The notes below the pieces were generated by a model, which saw only the letters and a list, made by a program, of their open reading frames with translations, made no database searches and was not told the DNA's origin. Position numbers and translations under genes: made by a program. 64,000 nt of DNA, taken from assembly GCF_001693485.1 (NCBI RefSeq), contig NZ_MAXC01000002.1:62001-126000 (forward strand). Direction: 5' to 3'. Each line of letters begins with the position of its first letter. Positions within the stretch are counted from its first letter, which is position 1. Source of the stretch: Bradyrhizobium sp. LMTR 3 (lineage in GTDB: Bacteria; Pseudomonadota; Alphaproteobacteria; Rhizobiales; Xanthobacteraceae). Shown piece by piece: positions 36,327-46,344 of the stretch.

Positions 36327-37538
36327 CTACCTGCGCATGGTCGGAGGGACCTTGGGCTGATCAGGCATCTGACCTAGAGCCACATTCAATGAGTTCTCCC
36401 TTCCTTCGCGAAGCATGGCGAGCCGGATCGAGGAGCCTGGCGCCATCGCATGGATCTTCTTGGTCAATTCTTTGGCGTTCTTGATCGGCTGCCCCTCCGC
36501 CGCGGTGATCACGTCCCCGCGTCTCAATCCGGCCCTGGCAGCCGGACCGTCGTCCTGAACGTCCGCCACGATCGCACCGTGCAGATGGTTCACGCCGAGG
36601 CTGTCGGCAATGTCCGGAGTGACCGGTTGAACTTTGGCCCCTAGCCATCCGCGCGTGACAGCGCCCTTGTCTTTCAGTTGCGATACCACGGCCTTGACCG
36701 TGTCTGCGGGGACCGCAAAAGCAACGCCCACCGAGCCTTCCCTGGATGAAAGGATCTTGCTGTTGACGCCGACGACGTCGCCGCGGGCATTGAAGCTCGG
36801 GCCGCCGGAATTGCCTTGGTTGATCGGCGCATCGATTTGGATGAAATCCATCACGGAGCCCGTTTCGATGTCGCGCTCGCGCGCTGAAACGATGCCGGCC
36901 GTGACCGTGCCTCCCAGCCCGAACGGGCTGCCAGCAGCCAACACCCAATCGCCGACGCGCGGCAGTTGATCGACGAGTTTTACGTAACTGAAGTCGCTGC
37001 GCCCGTCGACTTTGATCAGGGCGACATCAGTCAACGAATCCTTTCCGATGACTTTTGCAGGGTAGGTTTTGTTGTCGTTGGTGCGGATCTCGGCCGTATC
37101 GCCGTCTTCCACGACGTGACTGTTCGTCACGGCATAACCGTCCGCGGAGATGAAGAAGCCGGAGCCAAACGAGACCAGTTGATCACGGGCATTCGGCGCC
37201 GGAATCTGCTTGTTCGGAGGCCCCTGATCAGGTGTACCGAATAATCGGTCGGGTAGGCCTTTGGAGGTCGCAGCAGCTTTGGAGCTGACCCCAATCACGG
37301 CAGGTTGAACTCTTTCGGCGAGATCGGCAAAGTCGCCAGGTCCACCGCCATCTGCATTATCGGCAGCGCGATGCACCAACGTCGAGGGCTCGCCCACGAA
37401 AGGAGTCTGACCTCGCGTACCGATAGTTTGTGCCTGTGCAATACTCGCGATCACCACGATCACGGCGATGGTTCCGCCCATGACCGAAGGCCGACGGCAG
37501 CTCAAAGGTACACTTTCATGAGCCATGTCCACATCCAT
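36327..37538 (-). CDS. DegP/HtrA-type serine protease with one PDZ domain
   Basis: 403 residues. An N-terminal hydrophobic segment (about 20-36, ending AQAQ) acts as a signal peptide or anchor. Trypsin-like triad: H141 (TNSHVV), D171 (LTDVAL) and S244 (GNSGGP). A single PDZ domain follows at about 300-395. It degrades or refolds damaged envelope proteins. The ATG at 37526 is an alternative start. One PDZ rather than two makes it DegS/HtrA-short-like. Confidence 0.93.
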   Translation of the reverse strand: MDVDMAHESVPLSCRRPSVMGGTIAVIVVIASIAQAQTIGTRGQTPFVGEPSTLVHRAADNADGGGPGDFADLAERVQPAVIGVSSKAAATSKGLPDRLFGTPDQGPPNKQIPAPNARDQLVSFGSGFFISADGYAVTNSHVVEDGDTAEIRTNDNKTYPAKVIGKDSLTDVALIKVDGRSDFSYVKLVDQLPRVGDWVLAAGSPFGLGGTVTAGIVSARERDIETGSVMDFIQIDAPINQGNSGGPSFNARGDVVGVNSKILSSREGSVGVAFAVPADTVKAVVSQLKDKGAVTRGWLGAKVQPVTPDIADSLGVNHLHGAIVADVQDDGPAARAGLRRGDVITAAEGQPIKNAKELTKKIHAMAPGSSIRLAMLREGRENSLNVALGQMPDQPKVPPTMRR

Positions 37539-37945
37539 AGCTTGTCATCGCCTCACCGCGGCTCTGACGTCGGACGCTGGGGCCGGCTCGCCGTCAGTTC
37601 CTGTGAGAGGCGCTCAGACGCTCGCGGCAATTGTGGGCCCAACAATCTGCCGCGCCGGCAGTTCCACTCCAGCCGACCGCGGATAAGGAAGTCATCCCAA
37701 ATGCCGGCAAACCGCCGACGATCGATCGCCTCGCCGCCGAAAATCCCACATGGAAAATCCACATGGCTCCCAACGTGATCTTCCGTGCGGTCGCAGTTCC
37801 ATCAGGAAACGTGCGCTCGGCTCCACTATCATCCGTTTGCAGAGGCGTTAAATGAAACTTGCGGCGAGCCTTCGCAACTTTCTTTGAACCGCCGTGCGGT
37901 GTTAGCATGAAGGTGTGCAACGACGGTGAGAGGTGAGAGCAGGCT
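37539..37945. other. 407-base gap, nothing recognised
   Basis: Divergent region between the protease and the 94-residue gene. The short frames present (for example 37631-37855) lack ribosome-binding sites and family resemblance. No consensus promoter or repeat was recognised. Confidence 0.5.
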
Positions 37946-38230
37946 GTGATCAAGGTCGAGCGAACCGGCGAAGGCGATCCACTTGAATTCGAGGTCATCG
38001 TCCGTGTGGGAAACGGCGAGACTCGCCATCACGTCACGATGGCAAGAGAGACTTGCGAACGACTAACGAAGGGCACGCACACGCCCGAGCGCTGCATCGA
38101 GACAGCATTCCAATTTCTGCTTGATCGCGAGCCCCAGGAATCGATCCTGCGGCGTTTCGACATCACCGTGATCTCCCGTTACTTTTCCGAGTTCGAGCGC
38201 GAACTGCCACGCTACCTCTCTCGATCCTGA
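37946..38230 (+). CDS. Conserved hypothetical protein (94 residues)
   Basis: Starts at GTG 37946 behind a GAGAGGTGAGAG purine stretch. The sequence is compact and well patterned (EVIVRVGNGETRHHVTMARETCERL, then TAFQFLLDREPQESILRRFDITVISRYFSEFE), and I recall similar short proteins in rhizobia. No known domain, cysteine cluster or membrane segment. Probably a small cytosolic protein. Confidence 0.75.
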   Translation: MIKVERTGEGDPLEFEVIVRVGNGETRHHVTMARETCERLTKGTHTPERCIETAFQFLLDREPQESILRRFDITVISRYFSEFERELPRYLSRS

Positions 38231-38588
38231 CAGCTTCGGCAAAAGGGCTTTGGTAGCGGGGGGCCGCTACCGCCTTTCCCCACACCAACCGAACCTGCGA
38301 TATTTTCTTCAATCGTCCGACTCATGGAAGCGAACGAGCAGATCGGGACGTAGACGCACCGCACGCGGCAGCATCTCCACCGACATTGTCGAACCTGGGT
38401 CGCACCGCAATAGCTGGCGCAGGCCGCTCTAGGGTGGTATCCTTATTCGGAGCTATTGAAGCTCCGAGACCAGGGATTTCCCTCACGCGATTAATCGCGG
38501 TCGAGACAATGGCGCTCGAAGAAATGCACTCCAAAGTCAAGCGGACGATCGCGCCTGCGGTCGGATGGCGCGGAAAATGGAGGATGTT
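38231..38588. other. 358-base gap before glutamate dehydrogenase
   Basis: Holds the hairpin at 38252-38271 and otherwise no gene or repeat that I can support. The promoter of the glutamate dehydrogenase gene presumably lies here. Confidence 0.5.
38252..38271 (+). terminator. Hairpin after the 94-residue gene
   Basis: GGTAGCGG-gggg-CCGCTACC forms a perfect 8-bp stem with a 4-nt loop, 21 bp after the stop codon. The following GCCTTTCCCC is only weakly T-rich. Confidence 0.55.
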
Positions 38589-41500
38589 ATGGCGTCGTGG
38601 CGTGACGACAAGGCCAGGGCAACCCTGATCCGCGATGCAGCGGGAAGCGTCCAGCCGGGAAAACCCCCCCGGACTTTTGCTGAACTTTTGTTCGGCCACA
38701 CCAATAGCGAGGATCTTACTAGCTACGATGCTTCGTCCCTCGCCTTCCTGGCGGAACAGGCTTGGGAGCATGTGCAGCAACGCACGGCAGGCCGTGCCGA
38801 TATCCGCGTCATCAATCCAATGATGCCGGACGGGCGCGAGATTTCCGTGCTCGAAGTTCTCAACGACAACATGCCCTTCCTGTTCGATTCGACTATGGCG
38901 GAACTCGCCGAGCAGGGCATCGAAGTCACGCTGGTCGCCCATCCGATCATTGCAGTGGAGCGCGACGAGAAGGGTAAGCTCCTGCATTTCTACGGCGAAA
39001 CGCTGCCAGAAGAGGCAAGGGGTGAGCGCGAAAGCCTGATCCATCTCCACATCACGCGGCTCGACGCCGATGCCGACCGCGAGAAGCTCGTCGACGGCCT
39101 CACCAAGGCATTGAACGACGTGCGCGCCTGCGTGACCGACTGGCGAGCCATGCGCGCCCGCGTCGAAGGGGCGATCAAGACCTTGAGCTCCAATCCGCCG
39201 CCGCTGCCGATCGACGAGGTGGCCGAAGCCAACCAGTTCCTGCAATGGCTGTGCGCCGACAATTTCACTTTCCTGGGCCTGCGCGAATATCGCTTCTCGC
39301 CCGACAGCGCACCTTCGGACGAGATCAGCAGCGGCGAAGGTCTCGGCATCCTGCGCGATCCTGATGTGAGGGTGCTACGCCGCGGCACCGAAATGGTGGT
39401 GATGACACAGGAAATCCGCGAATTTATGCGCGAGCCGACCCTCCTCATCGTTGTCAAGGCCAATGTCAGCAGCCGCGTCCATCGCCGCGTCCAGATGGAC
39501 TACGTAGGCATCAAACTGTACACGCCGGACGGCCGGCTCGAGGGCGAACTGCGCCTCGTCGGCCTGTTCACCTCGGGTGCCTATACTCGTTCGGTGCGAC
39601 AAATCCCCTATGTCCGCCACAAGGTGGCGCAGGTGCTCGAGCGCGCCGGCTTCGACCCCAACAGCCATTCCGGCAAGGCACTGCTGCATATCCTCGAAGA
39701 ATATCCGCGCGACGAGATCGTCCAGGTCGATATCGAGACGCTCTATAATTTCGTCATGGAAATCCTGATGCTTTATGAACGCCCTCGCCTGCGGGCGTTG
39801 GCACGGGCTGACAAATTTGACCGCTTCGTCTCCATCCTCGTGTTCATTCCGCGCGAGAAGTATGACACCGACGTACGAACGCGTGTCGCCGCCTTCCTGG
39901 CCCAGGTATACAAGGGGACCTTGGCAGCCTCCTACGTGTCCTTCCCCGAAGGTTTGCTTGCGCGCGTCCACTACATCATCGGGCGTTATGAAGGCAAAAC
40001 GCCCGTCGTCGAGCGTGCCACGCTTGAAGGCGGGATCAGCGCAATCACCGCAACATGGGGTGACAAGCTGAAAGCCGCACTCGCGAACACCACTGACGGC
40101 ATGCGGGCGCGCCTTCTCGCCAACCGTTATGCCCGGGCCTTTACCGGCGGCTATACGGAGATCTTCGAAGCCTCACAGGCCATCAATGACATCGCCACCA
40201 TCGAGAAGCTCAGCGCCGCTCGTCCCGTGTCGCTTTCGGTCTACCGCACCGACGGTGATGATCCGACGCGTTTCGGCCTTAAGGTCTTTTCGCGCGGTAC
40301 GCCGCTATCACTGTCCTATCGCGTCCCGGTGATCGAAAATCACGGCCTGCGCGTCGTCAACGAACGCACGTACGAGATTACGCCCAGCGCCACGCCTGCA
40401 CCCGCGCCGGTTTGGCTACACGACATGACGATCGAGGCCAATGACGGCAAACCGGTCGTTGTTACCGAGGAATTCGCCCGTCGCCTGGAAGCCTCGATCA
40501 TGGCGGTGGTGGGCGATCGCGCCGAATCCGACGGATACAACGCCCTCATCCTGCGCACGAGCTTGAGCTGGCGCGAAGTTTCGGCCATCCGCGCACTCTC
40601 CCGCTACCTGCACCAGATCCGCGCTCCGTTCAGCCAGGACTATATGTGGGGGACGTTGCGCAAGAGCGCCGCAATCACCACCAGCATCGTCGCGCTGTTC
40701 CAGGCTCGCTTCGACCCGCGCCTCGCTGCCACCAATGCCGAGCGCTCGGCGAGCGAGGCGGCTCTCCTCGCCGAGATTGAGGAGCAGCTCAAATCCGTCG
40801 CCTTGTTAGACGAAGACCGCATCCTGCGCCGCTTCACCAATCTGGTGCAGGCCACCGTGCGCACCAATCTGTGGCAAATTGGCCAGGACGGACATCCGCG
40901 TCCGGTGATTTCCTTCAAGTTCGACGCCCGCAAAATCGATGACCTGCCGGCTCCGCGACCGCTCTACGAGATCTTTGTCTATTCGCCGCGTGTCGAAGGT
41001 ATCCATCTACGTTTCGGCAAGGTCGCGCGCGGCGGCCTGCGCTGGTCCGACCGGCCGCAGGATTTCCGCACCGAGATCCTCGGCCTTGTCAAGGCACAGC
41101 AGGTCAAGAACGCCGTCATCGTGCCGGTCGGCGCTAAGGGCGGCTTCGTGCCCAAGCGCCTGCCGCCGCCCTCCAATCGTGAGGCCTGGATGGCGGAAGG
41201 CACCGAAGCCTACCGCATCTTCGTTCGCTCGCTGCTCGAACTTACCGACAATCTCGATGGGGATGCGATCGTGCCGCCCGACGACACCTTGCGGCACGAC
41301 GAGGATGATCCGTATCTCGTCGTCGCGGCCGACAAGGGCACGGCGACTTTCTCCGACACCGCCAACGCGATCTCAGTCGAGAAGAGCCATTGGCTCGGCG
41401 ACGCTTTCGCCTCCGGCGGCAGCCAGGGTTACGACCATAAGAAAATGGGCATCACGGCGCGCGGTGCGTGGGAAGCCGTCAAGCGACATTTCCGCGAACT

Positions 41501-43409
41501 CGGCACCGACATCCAGACCATGCCCTTCACCGTTGCAGGCGTCGGCGATATGTCCGGCGACGTCTTCGGCAATGGCATGCTGCTTTCGCCGGCGACAAGG
41601 CTGGTGGCGGCCTTCGACCACCGGGACATCTTCATCGATCCCTCGCCCGACGCTGCCACTAGCCACGCCGAGCGCCTGCGCTTGTTCAGCATGCCGCGGT
41701 CGAGCTGGCAGGACTATGACAAATCGCAGATCTCGCAGGGCGGCGGCGTGTTCTCGCGTTCGCTCAAGGCGATTCCGCTCGCGCCGGAAGTGCGCACCCT
41801 GCTGGACCTCGACAAGCCACAGGCCACGCCTTTCGAGGTGATGACGGCGATTCTGAAGGCACGCGTCGACCTGCTCTGGTTTGGCGGCATCGGCACCTAT
41901 GTCCGCGCGTCGACAGAAAGCGACGATCAGGCGGGCGATCGGGCCAATGATCCGATCCGCGTTACCGGTTCTGATATCCGCGCCCGAGTGATCGGCGAAG
42001 GTGCCAATCTCGGCGTGACCCAGCGCGGCCGCATCGAAGCGGCGCAGAGAGGCGTCAAGCTCAACACCGACGCCATCGACAATTCGGCCGGAGTGAACAC
42101 TTCTGACGTCGAGGTCAATATCAAGATTGCGCTGGCACGCCCCGAACGCGACGGACACCTCAGTCCGAGTGACCGCAACAGCCTGCTTGCCGCGATGACC
42201 GACGAGGTCGGCGCGCTGGTGCTTCGCAATAACTATCTTCAATCGCTCTCGTTGTCGCTGGCCGAACGCAAGGGCGTGGCCGACAATGGCTTCCTTGCCC
42301 GCCTGATGCAATCGCTCGAGCGGCGAGGCCTGCTCGACCGCGCCGTTGAGTTCCTGCCGGACGACGTCGCAATCGCCGCGCGGACGCAGCGCGGCCAGCC
42401 CTTCACGCGGCCGGAACTCGCCGTGCTGCTCGCCTACGCCAAGCTCACCCTTTACGATGATCTGCTCGTCACGAGCGTGCCGGACGACCCTTATCTCACC
42501 GGCGAATTGTCAAAATATTTCCCGCACGAGATTCGAGACAAATTCTCCGATTCCATCAAACACCATCGTCTGCGGCGGGAGATCATCTCCACCAATCTTG
42601 CCAATGCCGCGATCAATCGCGGCGGCCCGACCTGCATCGGGCGCCTGATCGATGAGACGGATGCCGACGTATCCACCATCGCCATGGCCTTCGTGGCGGT
42701 GGAGGAATCTTACGGACTCGAGCGGCTGAACAACGCGATTGATGCGCTCGACACCAAGATCAACGGTCAAGTGCAACTCGGCCTCTACGCGGCGATTCAG
42801 GATCTCCTGCTCTCCCGCATGGTCTGGTACCTGCGCAACGTTGATTTCAAAACCGGTCTGCACGCGGTGATCTCGCGCTTCGGCCCGGGTATCCGCGAGA
42901 TCGCCGCCGGACTCGACAACGCCCTGCCGCAGGACTTGCAGGCCGGCCGCAGCAAGCGGCGACAGGACCTGATCGATGCCGGCGTTCCCACCGATCTCGC
43001 AGAGGAGCTCGCCGATCTCGACGCCTTGGTCTCCGCACCGGATATCGTGACTGTCGCCGAGCGCACCACCCGCGCCATCGGCGACGCCGCCATGACCTTT
43101 TTCGCTGCCGAGGCCGACTTCCATCTCAATCCCATCATCGTCGCCGCGCGCAGCGTGCCCGCAAACGATCATTTCGAACGTCTTGCCATCGACCGCGCGG
43201 TTGACCAGATCGCAGCAGCCGAAAGAAAATTGGCCGCTGATATGCTGACAACCGGCCAATGCGGCCGGCAGGCTACCGAGATCTGGCTCGCGGCTCATCC
43301 TGAGGCGACGCGTATCCGCCGCTCGGTCGAGGAGATTGCTGTCAGCGGTCTGACGCTCGCCAAACTGACCGTGACGGCCAACCTACTGGGGGATTTGGTG
43401 AAGGGCTGA
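38589..43409 (+). CDS. NAD-specific glutamate dehydrogenase, large type
   Basis: 1606 residues from ATG 38589, chosen because GGAGG lies five bases upstream; ATGs at 38565 and 38577 precede that site. The size and layout fit the about 180-kDa NAD-GDH class: a long N-terminal regulatory region with ACT-like modules, then the catalytic core around residues 800-1200 (KVARGGLRWSDRPQDFRTE and the nearby GAKGGFV lysine), and a helical C-terminal region. It mainly deaminates glutamate to 2-oxoglutarate and ammonium, so it works in catabolism. Monocistronic. Confidence 0.96.
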   Translation: MASWRDDKARATLIRDAAGSVQPGKPPRTFAELLFGHTNSEDLTSYDASSLAFLAEQAWEHVQQRTAGRADIRVINPMMPDGREISVLEVLNDNMPFLFDSTMAELAEQGIEVTLVAHPIIAVERDEKGKLLHFYGETLPEEARGERESLIHLHITRLDADADREKLVDGLTKALNDVRACVTDWRAMRARVEGAIKTLSSNPPPLPIDEVAEANQFLQWLCADNFTFLGLREYRFSPDSAPSDEISSGEGLGILRDPDVRVLRRGTEMVVMTQEIREFMREPTLLIVVKANVSSRVHRRVQMDYVGIKLYTPDGRLEGELRLVGLFTSGAYTRSVRQIPYVRHKVAQVLERAGFDPNSHSGKALLHILEEYPRDEIVQVDIETLYNFVMEILMLYERPRLRALARADKFDRFVSILVFIPREKYDTDVRTRVAAFLAQVYKGTLAASYVSFPEGLLARVHYIIGRYEGKTPVVERATLEGGISAITATWGDKLKAALANTTDGMRARLLANRYARAFTGGYTEIFEASQAINDIATIEKLSAARPVSLSVYRTDGDDPTRFGLKVFSRGTPLSLSYRVPVIENHGLRVVNERTYEITPSATPAPAPVWLHDMTIEANDGKPVVVTEEFARRLEASIMAVVGDRAESDGYNALILRTSLSWREVSAIRALSRYLHQIRAPFSQDYMWGTLRKSAAITTSIVALFQARFDPRLAATNAERSASEAALLAEIEEQLKSVALLDEDRILRRFTNLVQATVRTNLWQIGQDGHPRPVISFKFDARKIDDLPAPRPLYEIFVYSPRVEGIHLRFGKVARGGLRWSDRPQDFRTEILGLVKAQQVKNAVIVPVGAKGGFVPKRLPPPSNREAWMAEGTEAYRIFVRSLLELTDNLDGDAIVPPDDTLRHDEDDPYLVVAADKGTATFSDTANAISVEKSHWLGDAFASGGSQGYDHKKMGITARGAWEAVKRHFRELGTDIQTMPFTVAGVGDMSGDVFGNGMLLSPATRLVAAFDHRDIFIDPSPDAATSHAERLRLFSMPRSSWQDYDKSQISQGGGVFSRSLKAIPLAPEVRTLLDLDKPQATPFEVMTAILKARVDLLWFGGIGTYVRASTESDDQAGDRANDPIRVTGSDIRARVIGEGANLGVTQRGRIEAAQRGVKLNTDAIDNSAGVNTSDVEVNIKIALARPERDGHLSPSDRNSLLAAMTDEVGALVLRNNYLQSLSLSLAERKGVADNGFLARLMQSLERRGLLDRAVEFLPDDVAIAARTQRGQPFTRPELAVLLAYAKLTLYDDLLVTSVPDDPYLTGELSKYFPHEIRDKFSDSIKHHRLRREIISTNLANAAINRGGPTCIGRLIDETDADVSTIAMAFVAVEESYGLERLNNAIDALDTKINGQVQLGLYAAIQDLLLSRMVWYLRNVDFKTGLHAVISRFGPGIREIAAGLDNALPQDLQAGRSKRRQDLIDAGVPTDLAEELADLDALVSAPDIVTVAERTTRAIGDAAMTFFAAEADFHLNPIIVAARSVPANDHFERLAIDRAVDQIAAAERKLAADMLTTGQCGRQATEIWLAAHPEATRIRRSVEEIAVSGLTLAKLTVTANLLGDLVKG

Positions 43410-43506
43410 TGGGCACGCGGCGGCTATACCAGAGCGCGATGTCGAACCACAAACCTGCCGGACTGGACTGCACAAGTCGCAGGCCGGCGTGCAAAAATCG
43501 CAAGTT

Positions 43507-43583
43507 TGGTAGCGGGAGAGGGACTCGAACCCCCGACCCCAGGATTATGATTCCCGTGCTCTAACCAGCTGAGCTACCCCGCC
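43507..43583 (-). tRNA. tRNA-Met(CAT), elongator type
   Basis: 77 nt on the minus strand including an encoded CCA. Acceptor GGCGGGG pairs with TCCCGCT (two G-U ends), the anticodon stem CGGGA/TCCTG holds the loop ATCATAA with anticodon CAT, and the T-loop is TTCGAGT. The body resembles elongator tRNA-Met rather than initiator (no three G-C pairs above the loop) or tRNA-Ile2, though a lysidine-modified reading cannot be formally excluded. Confidence 0.95.
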
Positions 43584-43699
43584 ACGGCATCGCGGTGGCG
43601 GCAGGCAATGCCGCGGTCGCGAACGCGCGGCATATAAGGAGCGGGTCGACGACCTGTCAAGCAAAGCGAGCCGTCCGGCCAAGCATCTGCAAAATTGCG

Positions 43700-44086
43700 C
43701 TATTTCGGCCGGATTGACGGGTCGCCGCCGGGGCTGCCGGGCGGCGGAATCACCGGCGTCTTGCCATCTTCCGGCGTGGGCGCATGGATTTCGGGATCAA
43801 CGCCCGGGGGCGGACACAATACGCCCTCCGAGCGGGCCAGTTTGTCGCCGAGCGGCTCGGTCCGCTGACCGGTGGTCGTTCCTTCCCGCGCCTTCCCCTC
43901 CGGAACCGTCGCGCCGGAATTCGGCGCCTGCTGCATCGGGGCGCAATTGACATTGGCGGCGCGGTCGGGCGATGGCGGTGCGGTCTGGGCGGGTGGCGTC
44001 GCCGGGCTGGGCGGGGCCTGAGCGCCCGCCATATTTGTCGCCGCCATCAACACACATGAAAGAAGAAGCGCCCGGTGCATTGCCAT
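43700..44086 (-). CDS. Exported proline-rich hypothetical protein
   Basis: 128 residues with a clear signal peptide (MHRALLLSCVLMAATNMAGAQ) and a proline-rich, disordered mature part (APPSPATPPAQTAPPSP, later IPPPGSPGGDPS). Two cysteines (NCAP and LCPP) could form a disulfide. Probably periplasmic; no function can be assigned. Confidence 0.7.
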   Translation of the reverse strand: MAMHRALLLSCVLMAATNMAGAQAPPSPATPPAQTAPPSPDRAANVNCAPMQQAPNSGATVPEGKAREGTTTGQRTEPLGDKLARSEGVLCPPPGVDPEIHAPTPEDGKTPVIPPPGSPGGDPSIRPK

Positions 44087-44137
44087 GCCGGGAAAACGGT
44101 CCGCGCACGCGGAGGTTCCCCAATAGGCGACTGCGCT

Positions 44138-44776
44138 TCATGATTTCCGAAAACGGATCAGCGAAAAATGTCCCATCGGCGGCATCGGCCGCCGCTCGGT
44201 CAAGGTGACGCCGCCATGTTTGGCGGCCCAGTCGGTCAGGCGTTCCCACGGAAATTCCGGCCGCCAGCCCAGCCGCCGCGCCAGTGGCGCGAACGCCAGT
44301 TCGAACGCGCGGCGCGGACCGGTTTCGGCGCCGATGTGATTGACCAGGATGAGTTCGCCGCCGGGCTTCAGCACGCGGATGAAATCATCCAGCGTGCGTT
44401 CCGGATCCGGCACCGCCGTGATGACATATTGCGCCACCACCGCATCGAAGAACGAATCCGGAAACGCCAGGTTCTTGGCGTCCATCACCGCAAGCGCTTC
44501 GACATTGGTCAGGCCGAACTCGCGCACGCGCTTGAGCGCCCGCCGCAGCATCGGCTCGGAAATGTCGACGCCGCACAATTTCGTGTTGCGCGAATATTCA
44601 GACAGCGACAGCCCCGTACCGACGCCGACGTCGAGAACGCGTCCGCCGATCTTGTCGGCTTCAGCGATGGTCGATCGGCGGCCCTCGTCGAACACCTTGC
44701 CGAAAACCAGATCGTAGACCGGCGCCCAGCGCCCATAAGCTTTTTCGACCCCCTCGCGGTCGATGTCCCCAGCCAT
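44138..44776 (-). CDS. pmtA: PmtA-like phosphatidylethanolamine N-methyltransferase
   Basis: 212 residues, class-I SAM fold with motif I LDVGVGTGLSL and the YGRWAPVYDLVFG N-terminus typical of the soluble PmtA enzymes of rhizobia and Rhodobacter, which methylate phosphatidylethanolamine towards phosphatidylcholine. The C-terminal PPMGHFSLIRFRK also fits. Ubiquinone/menaquinone methyltransferases share the fold, so the substrate remains somewhat open. Confidence 0.75.
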   Translation of the reverse strand: MAGDIDREGVEKAYGRWAPVYDLVFGKVFDEGRRSTIAEADKIGGRVLDVGVGTGLSLSEYSRNTKLCGVDISEPMLRRALKRVREFGLTNVEALAVMDAKNLAFPDSFFDAVVAQYVITAVPDPERTLDDFIRVLKPGGELILVNHIGAETGPRRAFELAFAPLARRLGWRPEFPWERLTDWAAKHGGVTLTERRPMPPMGHFSLIRFRKS

Positions 44777-44797
44777 TTCCCCTGCCCCGATTTTTTC

Positions 44798-46033
44798 TTA
44801 AGTGCGCATCACCTCGGGGAGCGGCGCGGCCTTTTCCCGCACCCCTCCCCTCGCCACCGGATGGCGTGCGGTCGCGCTCTTGATGAATCCGCCGCCGAGC
44901 ACGCGCGCCTGTCCCGCAGGCGCATCGTAGAACACGCAGGCCTGGCCGGGCGATACGCCCTCCTCGCCGGCAACGAGTTCGACCTCATAACCGCCATCGG
45001 CCGCGCGCAGCCAGGCCGGCTGCGGCGCGCGCGTCGAGCGCACGCGCACGAACATCTCGATGCCGTCGCCAATGACGCGGTCGAGCAGACCGTCGCCGAT
45101 CCAGTTGACGTCGCGCAGCAGGATGCGATCCATCCGCAGCGCCTCGCGCGGCCCCACCACGACGCGGCGGCTGGTGGCATCGAGCTTGACGACATAGAGC
45201 GGCGCGCCGGCTGCAATGCCCAGTCCCTTGCGCTGGCCGACGGTGAAATGAACGATGCCTTGATGACGGCCGATGACGCGGCCCTCGAGATCGACGATGT
45301 CGCCGGGCTCGATCGCGCCGGGCTTGAGGCGGCCGATGATGTCGGTGTAGCGCCCGGTCGGCACGAAGCAGATGTCCTGGCTGTCCTGCTTTTCGGCGAC
45401 TTCAAGGCCGAAACGCCGCGCCAGCTCGCGCGTCTGCGGCTTGGTCATGTCGCCGAGCGGAAAGCGCAGATAATCGAGCTGCTCGCGCGTGGTCGCGAAC
45501 AGGAAATAGCTCTGGTCGCGATCGGAATCCGCGGCGCAGACCAGCGCGCGCGATCCGTCGGCAAGGCGGCGCGAGGCGACATAGTGTCCGGTCGCGAGCG
45601 CCTGCGCGCCGAGTTCACGCGCGGTCGCCAGGAGATCGCGAAACTTGATCGAGCGGTTGCACTCGATGCAGGGCACCGGCGTTTCGCCGAGCGCGTAGCT
45701 GTCGGCGAAATTGTCGATCACGGATTCGCGGAAGCGGCTTTCGTAGTCGAGCACGTAATGCGGGATGCCGATCCGCTCCGCCACGTTGCGGGCGTCGTGG
45801 ATGTCCCGTCCCGCGCAGCAGGCCCCCTTGCGATGGGTGGCAGCGCCGTGGTCGTAAAGCTGCAGCGTGATTCCGACCACGTCATAGCCTTCGGACTTCA
45901 GCAAGGCAGCCGTCACCGAGGAATCGACGCCGCCGGACATGGCGACCACGATCCGTGTGTCCTGCGGACGGCCTTCGAGATCCAAACTGTTTCGCATGCC
46001 AGGGGTCATCGACTTCAATCGCGAACGCGCCAT
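44798..46033 (-). CDS. mnmA: tRNA-specific 2-thiouridylase MnmA
   Basis: 411 residues. PP-loop [10 protein letters not shown] near the N-terminus, catalytic cysteines in [13 protein letters not shown] and [11 protein letters not shown], and a C-terminal beta-barrel that binds tRNA. It thiolates the wobble uridine of tRNAs for Lys, Glu and Gln. The first ATG (46033) has no clear ribosome-binding site; ATG 46009 is an alternative. Its end is 22 bp from the pmtA start. Confidence 0.96.
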   Translation of the reverse strand: MARSRLKSMTPGMRNSLDLEGRPQDTRIVVAMSGGVDSSVTAALLKSEGYDVVGITLQLYDHGAATHRKGACCAGRDIHDARNVAERIGIPHYVLDYESRFRESVIDNFADSYALGETPVPCIECNRSIKFRDLLATARELGAQALATGHYVASRRLADGSRALVCAADSDRDQSYFLFATTREQLDYLRFPLGDMTKPQTRELARRFGLEVAEKQDSQDICFVPTGRYTDIIGRLKPGAIEPGDIVDLEGRVIGRHQGIVHFTVGQRKGLGIAAGAPLYVVKLDATSRRVVVGPREALRMDRILLRDVNWIGDGLLDRVIGDGIEMFVRVRSTRAPQPAWLRAADGGYEVELVAGEEGVSPGQACVFYDAPAGQARVLGGGFIKSATARHPVARGGVREKAAPLPEVMRT

Positions 46034-46344
46034 GGCGGTTCGCGGCCAGGTTTTAAAAAGCCTTTATGCATAAGGCCTTAAGGCGCAATTCGGCCATACC
46101 GGGGCCGGATCGGACTTAAGCTCTTTAATATAGGCCGTATTCCCGTGAAGCAATCAGCCGATCCCCATTTTGGAGCGTGTCCAGGACGGCAAATCTTGCC
46201 GCCGGGCAGAAAAGGCGGCCGTGGTCACGCTCCGGAATCCGGACGCCATTCTTGTAAGCATTTGAAATTACGTGATATTTTTTACCGTGGCGGCTGGCCC
46301 GGTCCTTGCTGAATGGTAGCCGAGAGCTCAGCGCGAGGGTTACC
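46034..46344. other. 311-base divergent mnmA/fliK gap
   Basis: Contains the sigma-54 promoter of fliK at 46295-46310 and the ribosome-binding site of fliK. No gene is supported; the leftward frame from 46751 is an antisense shadow of fliK. Confidence 0.7.
46295..46310 (+). promoter_or_regulatory. Sigma-54 promoter for fliK-flgD
   Basis: TGGCCCGGTCCTTGCT agrees with TGGCACG-N4-TTGCW except for one C in the -24 block. Predicted start near 46321, 24 bp before the chosen GTG of fliK. The sigma-54 activator FlbD is encoded in the same block. Confidence 0.75.

Noticed and set aside
37594..37998. 134-codon leftward frame in the protease gap
   Set aside because: No ribosome-binding site, no conserved segments, and it overlaps the start of the 94-residue gene.
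41373..42311. 312-codon frame antisense to glutamate dehydrogenase
   Set aside because: Lies wholly within a conserved catalytic region of a confident gene; no homology pattern.
46060..46076. GCCTTTATGCATAAGGC palindrome near mnmA
   Set aside because: The arms are only 5 bp and the centre does not pair, so it is weaker than expected for an operator or terminator.
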